Shown here: piece after piece, positions 7,556-17,067 of the stretch
How positions within the stretch are numbered: the stretch's first letter is position 1
How the letters are laid out: the number at the start of each line of letters is the position of its first letter
Source: Geotalea sp. SG265
Lineage (GTDB): Bacteria; Desulfobacterota; Desulfuromonadia; Geobacterales; Geobacteraceae
Direction: 5' to 3'
DNA length: 51,233 bases
Assembly (NCBI RefSeq): GCF_022808985.1
Contig: NZ_JAKZFT010000021.1
Span: 1 to 51,233 of the forward strand
The notes under the pieces: model-generated
The model's input: only the letters and a program-made list of their open reading frames with translations
Databases searched by the model: none
Told to the model about the DNA's origin: nothing
Made by a program: the position numbers and the translations under genes

Positions 7556-10500
7556 TCATGCCTCCTCGGTGAGTTCGGTTTTGCCTGCCCGCAGGCCGTG
7601 CCGCCCCACCGGCTTGTGCTGCACCGGCGGCAGGTCGCGCTGCCCCGCATCGCCGAGCTCCGTCTCGGCCAGCGGTCCGGCTGCTGCCGCCCGTCTCTCT
7701 TCCGGCCGGCGCCCGGCAACGATCTGCACGGAAAAAGCCTTCGATTCCTCGATGCTGACGTTGGGGTCGGCAATGAAGGCGGTCAGCTCGTTGGCGGCAT
7801 CGCCAGTGGAGCGGCCGACCCAGCTCCAGTGGTAGGGTAGCCCCACCTGGTGCATGATCCTGCCCTGCATGACCAGCGGCCGCATCCGCTCGGTGACCAG
7901 TACCCGCGCCTCGATTTCCCCCCGAATGGTGCTGACGGTGGCCCAGCCGCCGTTGATCAATCCTCGCAGCCCGGCCAGTTCCGGTGAAACCTCGACGAAC
8001 ATCTCCGGCTGCAACTCGTTCAGCCATGGCAGCCAGCGGCTCATCCCCCCCGCCGTGTGGTGCTCGGTGAGACGGTAGGTGGTGGCAATGAAAGGGTAGC
8101 GGGGATCGCCCCACGCCTTGTGGTAGGGGTTGTCCCGGCGGACCCATTCCATGCGCGCCGGATTGCACTGCTGGCCATAGAGGGGGTTTTGCAGCACCGA
8201 CTCCTGGGGCTCGTAGTGGGTGGGAAGCGGGCCGTCCAGGAGGCCGCTCGGGTCATAGAGCCAGGCTTTTCCCTCCGCCTGCATGATGAACGGATCGATG
8301 CCGGAAAGGGTGTCTATCCCTTTCGCCCCTTCGCCGGGTCGATAATCGGGGGGTCGGGTGGCTATGAAGTCGGGGGTGTCGAAGCCGGTCCACTTCCGCT
8401 CCCCTTCATCCCACCAGATGTACCGCTTCCGCTCCGACCAGGGTTTGCCGTCCGGATCGGCCGAGGCGCGGTTGTAGAGCAGACGGCGGTTAGCCGGCCA
8501 AGCCCAGCCCCATTCGGGCGCCACCCAGCTCTGCTCGCTCTCCGGCTTGCGCCGCGCCGTCTGATTGATGCCATCCTTCCTGCAGCCGCTATAGATCCAG
8601 CAGCCGCAGGCTGTGCTGCCGTCCTTCTCCAGTTCCGTATAAGCAGCAAGAGGCTTGCGGTCGGGAAGGGTATAGCCGTTGATCTCCGCCAGCACCTCCT
8701 CGGCATCGGGCTCCTCGTGTGGTCCAATGGTCCGGTATTGCCACGCCAGGTCAAGAATAGGCCGGTCCTTGGCCGCTTTGGAATCTTGGTAAAGCGCCTT
8801 GAGCTTTCTCCCCAGATGAAAGGTGAAGTGGAGGTCGCTGCGACAGTCCCCGGGGGGCTCAACCGCCTTGTGGTGCCACTGGAGGAGCCTTTGGGTGTTG
8901 GTAAAGGAGCCGTCCTTTTCGGTGTGGGCGGCGCAGGGGAAGAAGAAGACTTCGGTGCCGATCTCCTCCGGCTTCACGTCCCCCCTTTTCACCTCCGGTG
9001 CAGTCCGCCAGAACTCTGCGGTTTCAGTGGGCGCGAAATCCCGCACCACCAGCCACTCCAGCTGCCGCATCCCCTTGCGCTGCAGTGCCGTATTCATGGA
9101 GCCGACCGCCGGGTTTTCCCCAATGACGAAATAGCCCTTAACGACGCCGTCGGCCATGGCGGAGACCGTCACCATGTGGGAGTGGTCGCCGCTGATGTGA
9201 GGGAGGTAGTGGTAGCCCCAGTCGTTGTCCGCAGTGGCGGCATCCCCATACCAGGCCTTGAGGAGCGAGACGATGTACTTGGGGAATTCGCTCCACCAGC
9301 CGCTGGCCGATTCGTTGTACTCGATGTACTTCTTCAGGTCAGTATCGTAGGAGGCCTTGGGCATGGGGAGGTAGCCGGGGAGCATGTTGTAGAGGGTGGG
9401 GATGTCCGTCGAGCCCTGGATGGAGGCGTGGCCGCGCAGGGCCATGATTCCCCCGCCGGGACGGCCGATGTTGCCCAGGAGCAGCTGGATGATGGCCGCG
9501 GTACGGATATACTGCACCCCCACGGTGTGCTGGGTCCAGCCGACCGCATAGCAGAAGGCGCTGGTCCGCTCCCGGCCGGAGTTGGCGCAGAGGGCCTCCG
9601 CTACCTTGGAAAAAAGTTCACGCGGGATGCCGCATGCCTCTTCAACCACTTCCGGTGTATAGCGTGAAAAGTGGCGCTTGACTATCTGGAAGACGCACTT
9701 GGGATTGGTCAGGGTCTCGTCGTACTCCTCGGCGGAAATCATTGCCCCTCGCTCGGAGCGGGGCTCGCCGGAGAACATCTCCCGGTGCCCCGCCGCTGGC
9801 GTGACCTCAACCCCCTTGTACTGCCAGGAGGCGGGGTCGTACTGGCCGCTTTCCTCGTCCCAGCCGCTGAAGAGACCGTCCAGATCCTCCGTATCCAGGA
9901 AATCATCGGAGACGATGGCGGCAGCATTGGTGTAGTTGACCACGTACTCCCTGAACCAGCGGTCGTTCTGGATGATATGGTTGACAATGGCGCCGAGAAA
10001 GGCGATGTCGCTCCCGGCGCGGATGGGGACATGGATGTCGGCCACGGCACTGGTGCGAGTGAAGCGCGGATCAACGTGAATGATGGTCGCGCCGCGCCGT
10101 TTCGCCTCCATGACCCACTGGAAGCCGACCGGGTGGCATTCGGCCATGTTCGAACCCTCGATGACTATGCAGTCGGAGAACTGCAGGTCCTGCTGAAAAG
10201 TTGTAGCGCCCCCCCTACCGAAGGAGATCCCCAGACCGGGGACCGTGGAGGAGTGTCAGATGCGCGCCTGGTTTTCCACCTGGACCATGCCCATGGAGGT
10301 GTAGAGCTTTTTCAGCAGGTAGTTTTCCTCGTTATCCAGGGTGGCTCCCCCCAGATGGGCAATGCCAAGGGTGCGCCGCAGGGGGTGGCCCTTCTGGTGC
10401 TCCTCTTCCCAGGTTTCGTCGCGGGTCTTCTTTACCCGCGCCGCCACCAGGTCCATGGCCCGCTCCAGGGGAATCTCCTCCCACTCCTTACCGTAAGGGG

Positions 10501-10825
10501 GACGATAAAGGACCTTCTGCAGGCGATGCGTGCCGGTTACCAGCTGCGTGGTCGCCGCCCCTTTAGGGCAGAGACACCCCCTAGAGATGGGGGAGGCATA
10601 GTCCCCTTCGATATCCAGGATCTTGCCGTCCTTGACGAAGACTTCCTGGCCGCAACCCACGCCGCAGTAAGGGCAAATGGAGCCGACGACCCTGTCAGCA
10701 CCGGCCGTCCGAGCGCTGAGGTTCTCCGTGTGGCGTGACCAGGCGCTTTCTCCCAATCCCAATGCATCCAGGTTCGTGAACTGGCGCAAAAGGGGTATCC
10801 GCTCCGCCAATCGTTTGTCTGCCAT
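7556..10825 (-). CDS. fdnG: Formate dehydrogenase catalytic subunit, selenocysteine-containing
   Basis: This encodes 1,089 residues if the in-frame UGA at 10258-10256 is read as selenocysteine (residue 190). The N-terminal [4Fe-4S] motif is CPYCGVGCG with a later GCLCPKG. The active-site stretch reads VENQARI-U-HSSTVPGLG and then FGRGGATT, matching the FdnG/FdhF pattern; downstream come molybdopterin oxidoreductase domains and the dinucleotide-binding C-terminal domain. The enzyme oxidises formate to CO2, passing electrons to the beta subunit. A SECIS hairpin follows the UGA at the canonical distance. The N-terminus (MADKRLAERIPLL) has no twin-arginine signal and an in-frame stop lies 16 codons upstream, so none is hidden there; this is unusual for an enzyme with membrane partners. 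GAGGAAGG precedes ATG 10825. ORF callers that stop at UGA will split this gene into 7556-10147 and 10256-10825. Confidence 0.95.
10226..10258 (-). promoter_or_regulatory. Selenocysteine UGA and SECIS hairpin of fdnG
   Basis: The UGA is at 10258-10256. Eighteen nucleotides later comes the loop GGTCT (10237-10233) closed by CCCC/GGGG and extended by T-A, G-T and G-C pairs (10244-10226). Loop sequence and 18-nt spacing match what I recall of the E. coli fdhF SECIS bound by SelB. Confidence 0.88.
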
Positions 10826-10881
10826 AGAGGTTCCTTCCTCTCGCCTGGAACAGGCAGAAATGTTGAGAATTAAATGTAGCT

Positions 10882-10910
10882 AATATAACAGCAAACACAG
10901 CAGTTGCCCA
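10882..10910 (-). promoter_or_regulatory. Candidate promoter of the formate dehydrogenase operon
   Basis: On the minus strand TGGGCA (10910-10905) is 17 bp from TATATT (10887-10882), about 57 bp upstream of the fdnG start. It lies in the 107-bp gap after the short-chain dehydrogenase gene, which is on the same strand. Confidence 0.45.
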
Positions 10911-10932
10911 GAGGCCTCGGGAATTTCCCGGT

Positions 10933-11952
10933 CTAAGGGGCCTCGTTGTTGCGGGGTACGGCCCGGTCGGCCAGGCGGGTGAGCAATGATGGCGCAATGT
11001 TGGAGCGGCACTGCCAACCCGGCTTGAGGCGATCACCGCCGGGATGGGTGGGGGCGGGGAGCAGGCGGTTGGCAAAACTGAATGCCGTGGCGGTGAGATC
11101 GGGAAAATTGGCATTCAGCCCATGGAGCAACATGGCGGGCAGGGTGACGATCAGCCGGGGCTTTCCGTAGCGGCAGGCGCCGATGATGCGCCGGGCGGTC
11201 CGTTCCGGCGTCGTCGAGAGGAACGGGTTGGCGCCGGAGATGGAGAACCAGGCGAATTCACTGGTGTGTTTTCCCTTGAAAAAAGCCCTGACATGGGAGC
11301 CGGTGCGCATCAGGCCGGGGGCGACGGTGGTGACGAGAATGTTGTCTTTGGCCAGCTCGCTCCGCATCCCGTCCGAAAGGCCGGTGAGGGCGAATTTGCT
11401 CATGCAGTAGGGAAGCAGATGGGGCACGGCCACAAGGCCGCCGATGGAGGAGATGTTGACGATACGCCCCCTTCCCTGGCGTTTCATGATCGGCACCACC
11501 TTGCGCATGAGCAGCAGGGGCGCCCAGGCATGAATGGCCATGGCCTCCCGATAATCCTCCAGCTGCTGGTTCTCCTCCGGTCCCACCTGGATTATGCCGG
11601 CATTATTGATCAAAACGTCGATCCCTCCCCGCACTCCCTGCACCGCCGTGACGGCCCGCTCGATCTCTTCCTCGTTGCGCAGATCGCAGGGAAAGACGAG
11701 GACATCGGCGCCGCTTGCCATCAGCTCCCGTCGTGCCCGCTCCAGCTCCGCCTTGCCTCGGGCGATGAGGCTGAGGCGTGCCCCTTGAACCGCCAACTGC
11801 CGCGCCAGCTCAAGCCCCAGCCCCCTTGAACCTCCGGTGATGAACACCGAGGTGCCGCGGAAATCAAACCTCCGGCTGCGGATTACGGCCACGGCGGCCA
11901 TTGCCATGATGGCGGCGCCTGCCGCGACGACAGTCATTCCCTTGTTTGCCAT
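10933..11952 (-). CDS. Short-chain dehydrogenase/reductase with N-terminal membrane anchor
   Basis: This encodes 339 residues. A hydrophobic segment (about residues 7-24, Ala/Met/Val-rich) is followed by a classical SDR Rossmann domain: nucleotide-binding TGGSRGLGLE, NNAG, catalytic Ser in NISSIGG and YCMSK with the Tyr and Lys of the active site. The long C-terminal tail contains no further recognisable domain. It is likely an NAD(P)-dependent oxidoreductase held at the cytoplasmic membrane; substrate is unknown. SDRs of this kind often act on lipids or sterol-like molecules, but nothing here proves it. Confidence 0.87.
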   Translation of the reverse strand: MANKGMTVVAAGAAIMAMAAVAVIRSRRFDFRGTSVFITGGSRGLGLELARQLAVQGARLSLIARGKAELERARRELMASGADVLVFPCDLRNEEEIERAVTAVQGVRGGIDVLINNAGIIQVGPEENQQLEDYREAMAIHAWAPLLLMRKVVPIMKRQGRGRIVNISSIGGLVAVPHLLPYCMSKFALTGLSDGMRSELAKDNILVTTVAPGLMRTGSHVRAFFKGKHTSEFAWFSISGANPFLSTTPERTARRIIGACRYGKPRLIVTLPAMLLHGLNANFPDLTATAFSFANRLLPAPTHPGGDRLKPGWQCRSNIAPSLLTRLADRAVPRNNEAP

Positions 11953-11983
11953 GGTGCCTCCTTTTTAAGAAGAGTTCCACCGT

Positions 11984-13627
11984 TCATGCCAGGACGGCCA
12001 GCAGCACCTGTACGCAAATAATCTTGTAAATTGTCGCCGCCGGATAGACCGAGGCAAAGCCGATGTTCGGCAGGTCGTTGCGGGTCTGGTCCAGGGCATA
12101 ACCCAGCACTGCCGTCTGGGTCTGCAGGCCGGCGATGATGCCGATCAGAAGGGTCATGGGGATCTTCAGCAGACGGTAGCCGATCCAGAGCGCCAGGAGC
12201 GATGCGGTGAATGTGATGACAATACCGGTTCCGAAAATGAGCAGGCCTCCCCCTTTGATGAAAGTGGAGAGAAAGCTGTAGCCGGCGCGGGTCCCGACCC
12301 CGGCAAGGAACAAAACCATACCGATCTGACGCAGGGTCATGTTGGCGCTGTAGGGAAGATTCCAGACCATTTTGCCGCTGTAACCGATCGTCCCCAGTAT
12401 CAGGGCCACCACCAGGGGTCCGCCGGCAAAACCGAACTTGAAGGTGATACCGCCAGGGAGGGGGATGGGTACGATACCGAGCAGCAGCCCCAGGGCCAAG
12501 CCGCTGCTGAAGGTCAGAATATCGACCTCGCTCACCGCCCGATAGGAATCCCCGAAATAGCGCGTTACCGCTTTCATATTGTCGTGGTGGGTGACCACCC
12601 GCACCCGGTCCCCCAGTTCAAGGACCAGGTCGCCGTTGGGCAGAAATTCGTCATCTCCCCGCCGGACCCTGGTGATGACTGCGCCAAACCGTTTGCGCAG
12701 GTTGAGGTCCCTGATGCGCCGCCCCGCGACTTGTGGACTTGAGACGAAGATGCGCCGGAAGTCGAATTCACTGCGATCCAGATCAATCTCTTCCTTGCTC
12801 CGCTCCCCAAGGTAGGCGGCGGCCCGTTCGATTTCCCCGGCCGACCCCACCACCGTGATCAGATCCCCGACCAACAGTTTGTCTTCCATGGTTGCCAGCT
12901 GAAACTGCCCGGCCCGCTTGATCCGTCCAAAGATCACGTCCCAGCCCTGTTCGCGGCGGATATCCTCAAGGGGCTTGGTGCAGCAGATCGGTGCCCGGGT
13001 GACCTGGATGGTGAAGTTCTTCAAAGGTTCGGTGGGAGCTCCCAGATCGCGGAGCTGTTTTGCCTCGCTGCTGAAATTGATCCGCCACAGGCGCTGGGCC
13101 AGACTGATTGCCAGAACGGTACCGATGACCCCCATGGGATAACAGAGGGAATAACCGACCACTGGCTCGGCCAGGAGGTCTTCCAGTCCACTGCCGGAAT
13201 AGTTATGCTTGAGGGTGTCGAGAATGGCCGCCAAGGCAGGTGTGCTCGTGAGGCTCCCGGCGAACAAACCGGCGGCGATGGTCGATTTCAGATGGAGGAA
13301 TTTCCCCACCCCCGCCACAACGGCAGCGCAAACCGTCAGGATACCGACCACCAGCAGGTTGTAGCGCAGCCCCTGGCGCTTGAATGAGGCCAGAAACGCA
13401 GGTCCGCCGCTCAGGCCGATGGTGTAGATGAAGAGGCTTAAGCCCAGCATGTAGATCACTTCCGGCAATTTCATGGCCGGATCGAGGGCGCCGAAGGCCA
13501 GGCCGACGAAGAGCACCGCTGCAACCCCGAAGCTGCTGCCGCGAATGCGGATCCTGCCCAGGGGATAGCCGATCCCTGCTACGAGAAAGAGGAGCAGCAG
13601 GGGATTTTCCATGAGGATCTTGGTCAT
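11984..13627 (-). CDS. AspT/YidE/YbjL-type transporter with two TrkA-C (RCK-C) domains
   Basis: This encodes 547 residues. Two blocks of about five to six membrane helices flank a soluble centre (about residues 190-360) carrying two TrkA-C-like domains. The transmembrane halves show the internal duplication of the aspartate:alanine exchanger family (TIGR01625 type). Members include AspT of Tetragenococcus (aspartate:alanine antiport) and E. coli YidE/YbjL of uncertain substrate. The RCK-C domains suggest ligand gating from the cytosol. The substrate cannot be told from the sequence. Start ATG 13627 has GAAAGG upstream. It is divergent from the YtxH gene. Confidence 0.88.
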   Translation of the reverse strand: MTKILMENPLLLLFLVAGIGYPLGRIRIRGSSFGVAAVLFVGLAFGALDPAMKLPEVIYMLGLSLFIYTIGLSGGPAFLASFKRQGLRYNLLVVGILTVCAAVVAGVGKFLHLKSTIAAGLFAGSLTSTPALAAILDTLKHNYSGSGLEDLLAEPVVGYSLCYPMGVIGTVLAISLAQRLWRINFSSEAKQLRDLGAPTEPLKNFTIQVTRAPICCTKPLEDIRREQGWDVIFGRIKRAGQFQLATMEDKLLVGDLITVVGSAGEIERAAAYLGERSKEEIDLDRSEFDFRRIFVSSPQVAGRRIRDLNLRKRFGAVITRVRRGDDEFLPNGDLVLELGDRVRVVTHHDNMKAVTRYFGDSYRAVSEVDILTFSSGLALGLLLGIVPIPLPGGITFKFGFAGGPLVVALILGTIGYSGKMVWNLPYSANMTLRQIGMVLFLAGVGTRAGYSFLSTFIKGGGLLIFGTGIVITFTASLLALWIGYRLLKIPMTLLIGIIAGLQTQTAVLGYALDQTRNDLPNIGFASVYPAATIYKIICVQVLLAVLA

Positions 13628-13726
13628 AGTGGATGCCTTTCTTTTTTGCTTAAAAAATTATAACTAATTTTTCCGGATATCCAGCCGCGATTTCACCTCT
13701 GTCGTTTGCGGCGGTCATTTTTATGC

Positions 13727-13732
13727 TATAGT
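13727..13732 (+). promoter_or_regulatory. Candidate -10 element (TATAGT) of the YtxH gene
   Basis: TATAGT sits 36 bp before the ATG in an AT-rich stretch (13718-13754). No convincing -35 hexamer is present at 16-18 bp, so the call rests on composition and position. Confidence 0.3.
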
Positions 13733-13768
13733 TTAAATTAAAATTTATAAATAAAAGGAGGAACGATT

Positions 13769-14110
13769 ATGGCACAGAAAGACACCATGGCGGATGCTTT
13801 GATGCTTGTCGGTGGCGGTATTGTTGGCGCGGGCCTGGCCTTGTTGCTTGCTCCGAAGGCAGGAAAGGAGACCCGCAAGGATATTGCCCGTGTGGCGCGA
13901 ACCGTCGGCAGCAAAACAGACAAGGTGGTCCATGAGTTTGCGGACAACATTTCCGAACTGGCCGACACCGTCGGCGAAAAGGCCTCCAGCATCTTAAGCA
14001 GTGGGACCGAACTTGCTCCCGAGTCGAAAAAGGAGCTCCTGGCGGCCATCGAAAGGGGGCAGGTCAAGTTGGAGAAGCAACGGCAGAGAGTGGCGCGCCT
14101 GATCGGCTGA
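13769..14110 (+). CDS. YtxH domain protein
   Basis: This encodes 113 residues. An N-terminal glycine-rich membrane segment (ALMLVGGGIVGAGLALLLAP) is followed directly by KAGKETRKDI, the YtxH signature, then an amphipathic helical tail likely to form a coiled coil. YtxH proteins are small, often stress-associated membrane proteins of unknown mechanism. A strong ribosome binding site AAAGGAGG lies before the ATG. Confidence 0.85.
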   Translation: MAQKDTMADALMLVGGGIVGAGLALLLAPKAGKETRKDIARVARTVGSKTDKVVHEFADNISELADTVGEKASSILSSGTELAPESKKELLAAIERGQVKLEKQRQRVARLIG

Positions 14111-14151
14111 TTCGCGGCATGTCCGCATACCCTACCCGGAGGACGACCATT

Positions 14152-14619
14152 ATGCCCAGTCACCTGTTTTTTATAGGAGCACTTGTCTTCCTGGCGGCGC
14201 AAACGATTGCCGTCCAACCGGCAGCAGCCGTTTTGGGCGAGCCGGCCGCCTCCATTGCCACAGATAAGAATGCCCTGGGGGGGGAGCGGATCGCCAAATC
14301 GGCAGGCAATGGCTACGAGGTCCAGGAAATAGAATCAGAAGCAACTGCAGTACGGGAATACGTATCCCCGGAGGGGATTGTTTTCGCCCTTGCCTGGAAT
14401 GGTCTGGTCAATCCGGACCTTACCCATCTCCTAGGTTCCTATGCGGCGGAGTACGAACAGGCGCTGAAAAAAACGCCCCGGAAGCCGGGACAGCGAAGCC
14501 TGCAGGTAACCGCGCCCAGGGTGGTTGTGGAAAAATGGGGTCACATGCGGAACCTGCAGGGACGAGCCTATGCACCTGATCTCTTGCCGGCGGGGGTGAC
14601 CATCGATGAAATCCGCTAA
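14152..14619 (+). CDS. DUF2844 exported protein
   Basis: This encodes 155 residues. A signal peptide (cleavage near PAAAVLGE) is followed by a DUF2844 domain, including VREYVSPEGIVFALAWNG and a GRAYAPDLLPAGV stretch near the end. ATG 14152 is chosen over the upstream in-frame start at 14119 because GGAGGACG lies just before it and it gives a clean signal peptide. Function is unknown. The gene overlaps the DUF3443 gene by 14 bp; DUF2844 and DUF3443 genes are recurrent neighbours, so the two products probably work together outside the cytoplasmic membrane. Confidence 0.87.
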   Translation: MPSHLFFIGALVFLAAQTIAVQPAAAVLGEPAASIATDKNALGGERIAKSAGNGYEVQEIESEATAVREYVSPEGIVFALAWNGLVNPDLTHLLGSYAAEYEQALKKTPRKPGQRSLQVTAPRVVVEKWGHMRNLQGRAYAPDLLPAGVTIDEIR

Positions 14620-16075
14620 TTTTCTTCTGTTCTGCGTGTTGATGCTGGTCATTACCGGGTGCGGGGGTGACGGTGCGTCAGAGGCAGCATTGGCGCCAAA
14701 GGCTCTCCGCTCCATTGCCGTTACCCCGGCGGCTCCAACCCTCGCCATCGGTAAAACCCAGCAGTTTACCGCCACCGGCAGCTACTCCGACGGCACGACC
14801 CAGGATATTTCGGCCTCAGCCACTTGGATGTCGGCAAATGGGGCTGTGGCAACCATTGACAAGAAGGGGCTCGCAACTGCAGTTGCTGCCGGTACAGCGG
14901 CAATTACGGCGTCAGCCGCAGGTATCACCGGCACCACCACCATTGCGGTAAACGCAGGCGATGGTACTACCGCTGCCGATGGCGCCACCGATCCCAATGT
15001 CATGGCGGTTACGGTCAATGGTGCTCTCTGTTCAGCCAATTCCTATCCCAATAAGCCGTGCGTCAGCGTTACCGTCTGTATTCCCGGTACCACCACCTGC
15101 AATACGATCAATGATATCCTGCTGGACACGGGAAGCTTCGGCCTGCGTCTTTTTAAGCAGCCCCTGGGGCTCGACCTTCCCCCCGCGCCGGGTGGAGCAG
15201 GGGAATTGGCCGAATGCATCCAGTTTGCCGACGGATCTTCCGAGTGGGGGCCGATCCGCATGGCCAGGGTCATCCTGGGCAACGAGCCGGCCATAGAAAT
15301 ACCGATCCACGTGTTCGACACCACCTTCGGCACCCGCCCCGCTGCCTGTCTTGATGCCGATCCCGATCCGGCCAAGGCAGGATTCAACGGCATCCTGGGG
15401 GTCGGACTGTTTCCCCAGGACTGCGGCAGCAGGTGCGCCGGCAGCGTCGCCAACGGCATGTATTTTTCCTGCAGCGGTGCTGCCTGCACCGGAACCTCGG
15501 TAGCCGTTGCCAACCAGGTGAAGAATCCCGTCGCCTCCCTTCCCCAGGACAACAACGGCATACTGGTCCACTTTCCTTCCGTCCCGACAGGGGGCGCTCC
15601 GTCCCTTGACGGCAGTCTCATTTTCGGCATCGGCACCCGGCCCAACAACACTTCTACGGCGGTGGAAACCTTTCCCGTGAACCAGTTTGGAGAGATCACC
15701 ACCGTTTTCAATGGGGTGTCCAACGGCAGCTTCATCGACAGCGGCTCCAACGGTCTTTTCTTTTCCCAGGCGTCCCAGCCGGCGCTTCCAGTCTGTCCTG
15801 CTCCTTTCGCCGTCTGGTACTGCCCCCCCGAGGAGGTATCACTTTCCGCCACCACCATTGCGGCTTTCGGTAATCCCCTCGCCGAGATTCCATTCCGCAT
15901 CGGCAACTTCAGCAGGCTTACCGCCACGGGAAGCAGGGTCTTTGACAATATCGGCGGCCCGGCCCATGGAAATATCTTCGACTGGGGATTTCCCTTCTTT
16001 TTGGGGAGGAATGTCTTCATCGGCATTGAAGGGAAGGCTACGAACCTGGGAACCGGCCCTTTCTGGGCCTATTGA
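14606..16075 (+). CDS. DUF3443 lipoprotein with Big2 immunoglobulin-like domain
   Basis: This encodes 489 residues. The lipobox VITGC places the lipidated Cys near residue 19. Residues about 35-115 form a bacterial Ig-like (Big2) domain (SIAVTPAAPTLAIGKTQQF and further typical strands). From about 130 on it is DUF3443, with LLDTGSFGLRLFKQPL near the start and a second FIDSGSNGLFF motif, plus several Cys likely to form disulfides. The paired D-T/S-G motifs resemble the two Asp loops of aspartic proteases, an idea I infer but cannot prove. It is translationally coupled to the DUF2844 gene. Confidence 0.87.
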   Translation: MKSANFLLFCVLMLVITGCGGDGASEAALAPKALRSIAVTPAAPTLAIGKTQQFTATGSYSDGTTQDISASATWMSANGAVATIDKKGLATAVAAGTAAITASAAGITGTTTIAVNAGDGTTAADGATDPNVMAVTVNGALCSANSYPNKPCVSVTVCIPGTTTCNTINDILLDTGSFGLRLFKQPLGLDLPPAPGGAGELAECIQFADGSSEWGPIRMARVILGNEPAIEIPIHVFDTTFGTRPAACLDADPDPAKAGFNGILGVGLFPQDCGSRCAGSVANGMYFSCSGAACTGTSVAVANQVKNPVASLPQDNNGILVHFPSVPTGGAPSLDGSLIFGIGTRPNNTSTAVETFPVNQFGEITTVFNGVSNGSFIDSGSNGLFFSQASQPALPVCPAPFAVWYCPPEEVSLSATTIAAFGNPLAEIPFRIGNFSRLTATGSRVFDNIGGPAHGNIFDWGFPFFLGRNVFIGIEGKATNLGTGPFWAY

Positions 16076-16100
16076 AAATTAAATTTGCACTCTCCTGTAG

Positions 16101-16130
16101 CCGTACCGGGTCCTAGCCCGCCCGGTGCGG
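16101..16130 (+). terminator. GC-rich hairpin after the DUF3443 gene
   Basis: CCGTACCGGG (16101-16110) pairs with CCCGGTGCGG (16121-16130) with one G-T wobble and a 10-nt loop, 26 bp after the stop. No U tract follows, so it may be a terminator of low efficiency or a stabilising 3' structure. Confidence 0.4.
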
Positions 16131-16299
16131 CGATTATCCCTCAGCGGTAAGTCGGCAGGGGCATCTCAAGATTTCCAGGGCGGATTTCCGGAACATATCT
16201 TGTGGCCATGCGATATTTTTTTCGGGTGCGGCAGATATTGTGGCGTCGGTTTAGTATACTTATCGTGTTAGATCAATCTAATTTGACCTGGGGATCTAC

Positions 16300-16509
16300 A
16301 TGCTGATCAATGTCATATACCGCGACGGCAGCGTCGATATCGTCAATTCCTCAGTTTTGGGCCATCTGATCAAAAACGGACAGATCTTTGCCTTCTGTCG
16401 GTCTGATGGCTGGGTACGACTCGATCGTGACCCGATCCGCAAGGGGCGGCTTCCCTTCGACGGGCCCGGGAAGCGGGTCAACGACCTGATGGAAGACTAC
16501 TTCGGCTGA
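16300..16509 (+). CDS. Small conserved-looking hypothetical protein (69 aa)
   Basis: This encodes 69 residues beginning MLINVIYRDGSVDIV and rich in Asp/Arg. It has a clear domain-like pattern (beta strands, then an FCRSDGWVRLDRDPIR stretch) and a fair ribosome binding site GGGGAT. It has the look of a compact beta-rich regulatory or PilZ-like-sized protein, but no family is recognised. TATACT at 16255-16260 may be its -10 element. It is followed after 26 bp by a broken chemoreceptor-type gene. Confidence 0.65.
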   Translation: MLINVIYRDGSVDIVNSSVLGHLIKNGQIFAFCRSDGWVRLDRDPIRKGRLPFDGPGKRVNDLMEDYFG

Positions 16510-16535
16510 CCGCCAAGGGGTCACCTTGCTTTCAA

Positions 16536-17041
16536 ATGTCTGCTCCTGCAAATACGCCAATCCACAAGCCTTCCCGCTGGAATCCGACGGCGGCACTGGA
16601 AGAGGCGTTGACGAAGAATTCCCTTTCCCTTGCCGATCTCTTCGACCGCGCCTATAGGCCGATCCCGAACAGCATCCCCCAGAAATTCACTACCCGCTTC
16701 GACCGATTCTTTGATCAGGCCATCTCACCCATCCAGGAACGGATTGTGGCGGAAAATGATGATATATATTTTGCCATCTGCGTGGATCACGGCTATTGCC
16801 CATCCCACAACCTGCGCTACACCAAGCCGCTTACCGGCGATCCCGACATCGACAAAGGGCCAACCGGACCAAGCGGATATTCGACGACCGGACCGGCGTG
16901 CGGGGAGCGCAGAACACGGAGCCTTTCCTCCTGCAGACATACATACGGGACACCGGCGAGATCATGAATGACATGTCCACCCCCATCGTCATCGGCAACC
17001 GCCACTGGGGGGCGGTGCGGATCGGCTATAAGGCAAAGTAG
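16536..17041 (+). pseudogene. Frameshifted fragment of a chemoreceptor-type sensory domain
   Basis: The first reading frame (ATG 16536) gives a coherent protein up to about 16853 (ending TGDPDIDK). The continuation NRTKRIFDDRTG, LLQTYIRDTGEIM and HWGAVRIGY lies in another frame from about 16859 to TAG 17041. One net base is missing (or two extra) at 16854-16858. The joined sequence of about 168 residues resembles the sensory segment seen in some methyl-accepting chemotaxis proteins, without membrane helices or the MCP signalling hairpin, so it was probably already a stand-alone or truncated domain. Uncorrected translation gives a 143-residue product with a meaningless tail. A sequencing error is possible. 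Confidence 0.7.
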
Positions 17042-17067
17042 AGCTCCTAACCTCTGATTACTTCAGG

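Noticed and set aside
8057..9667. Long 536-residue plus-strand open frame inside fdnG
   Set aside because: A shadow of a GC-rich gene: no family motif, no ribosome binding site, and the minus strand clearly encodes formate dehydrogenase.
10148..10258. fdnG as two separate broken genes (pseudogene)
   Set aside because: Coding similarity continues without loss through the UGA, the residue position is the active site, and a SECIS hairpin follows, so selenocysteine explains the break.
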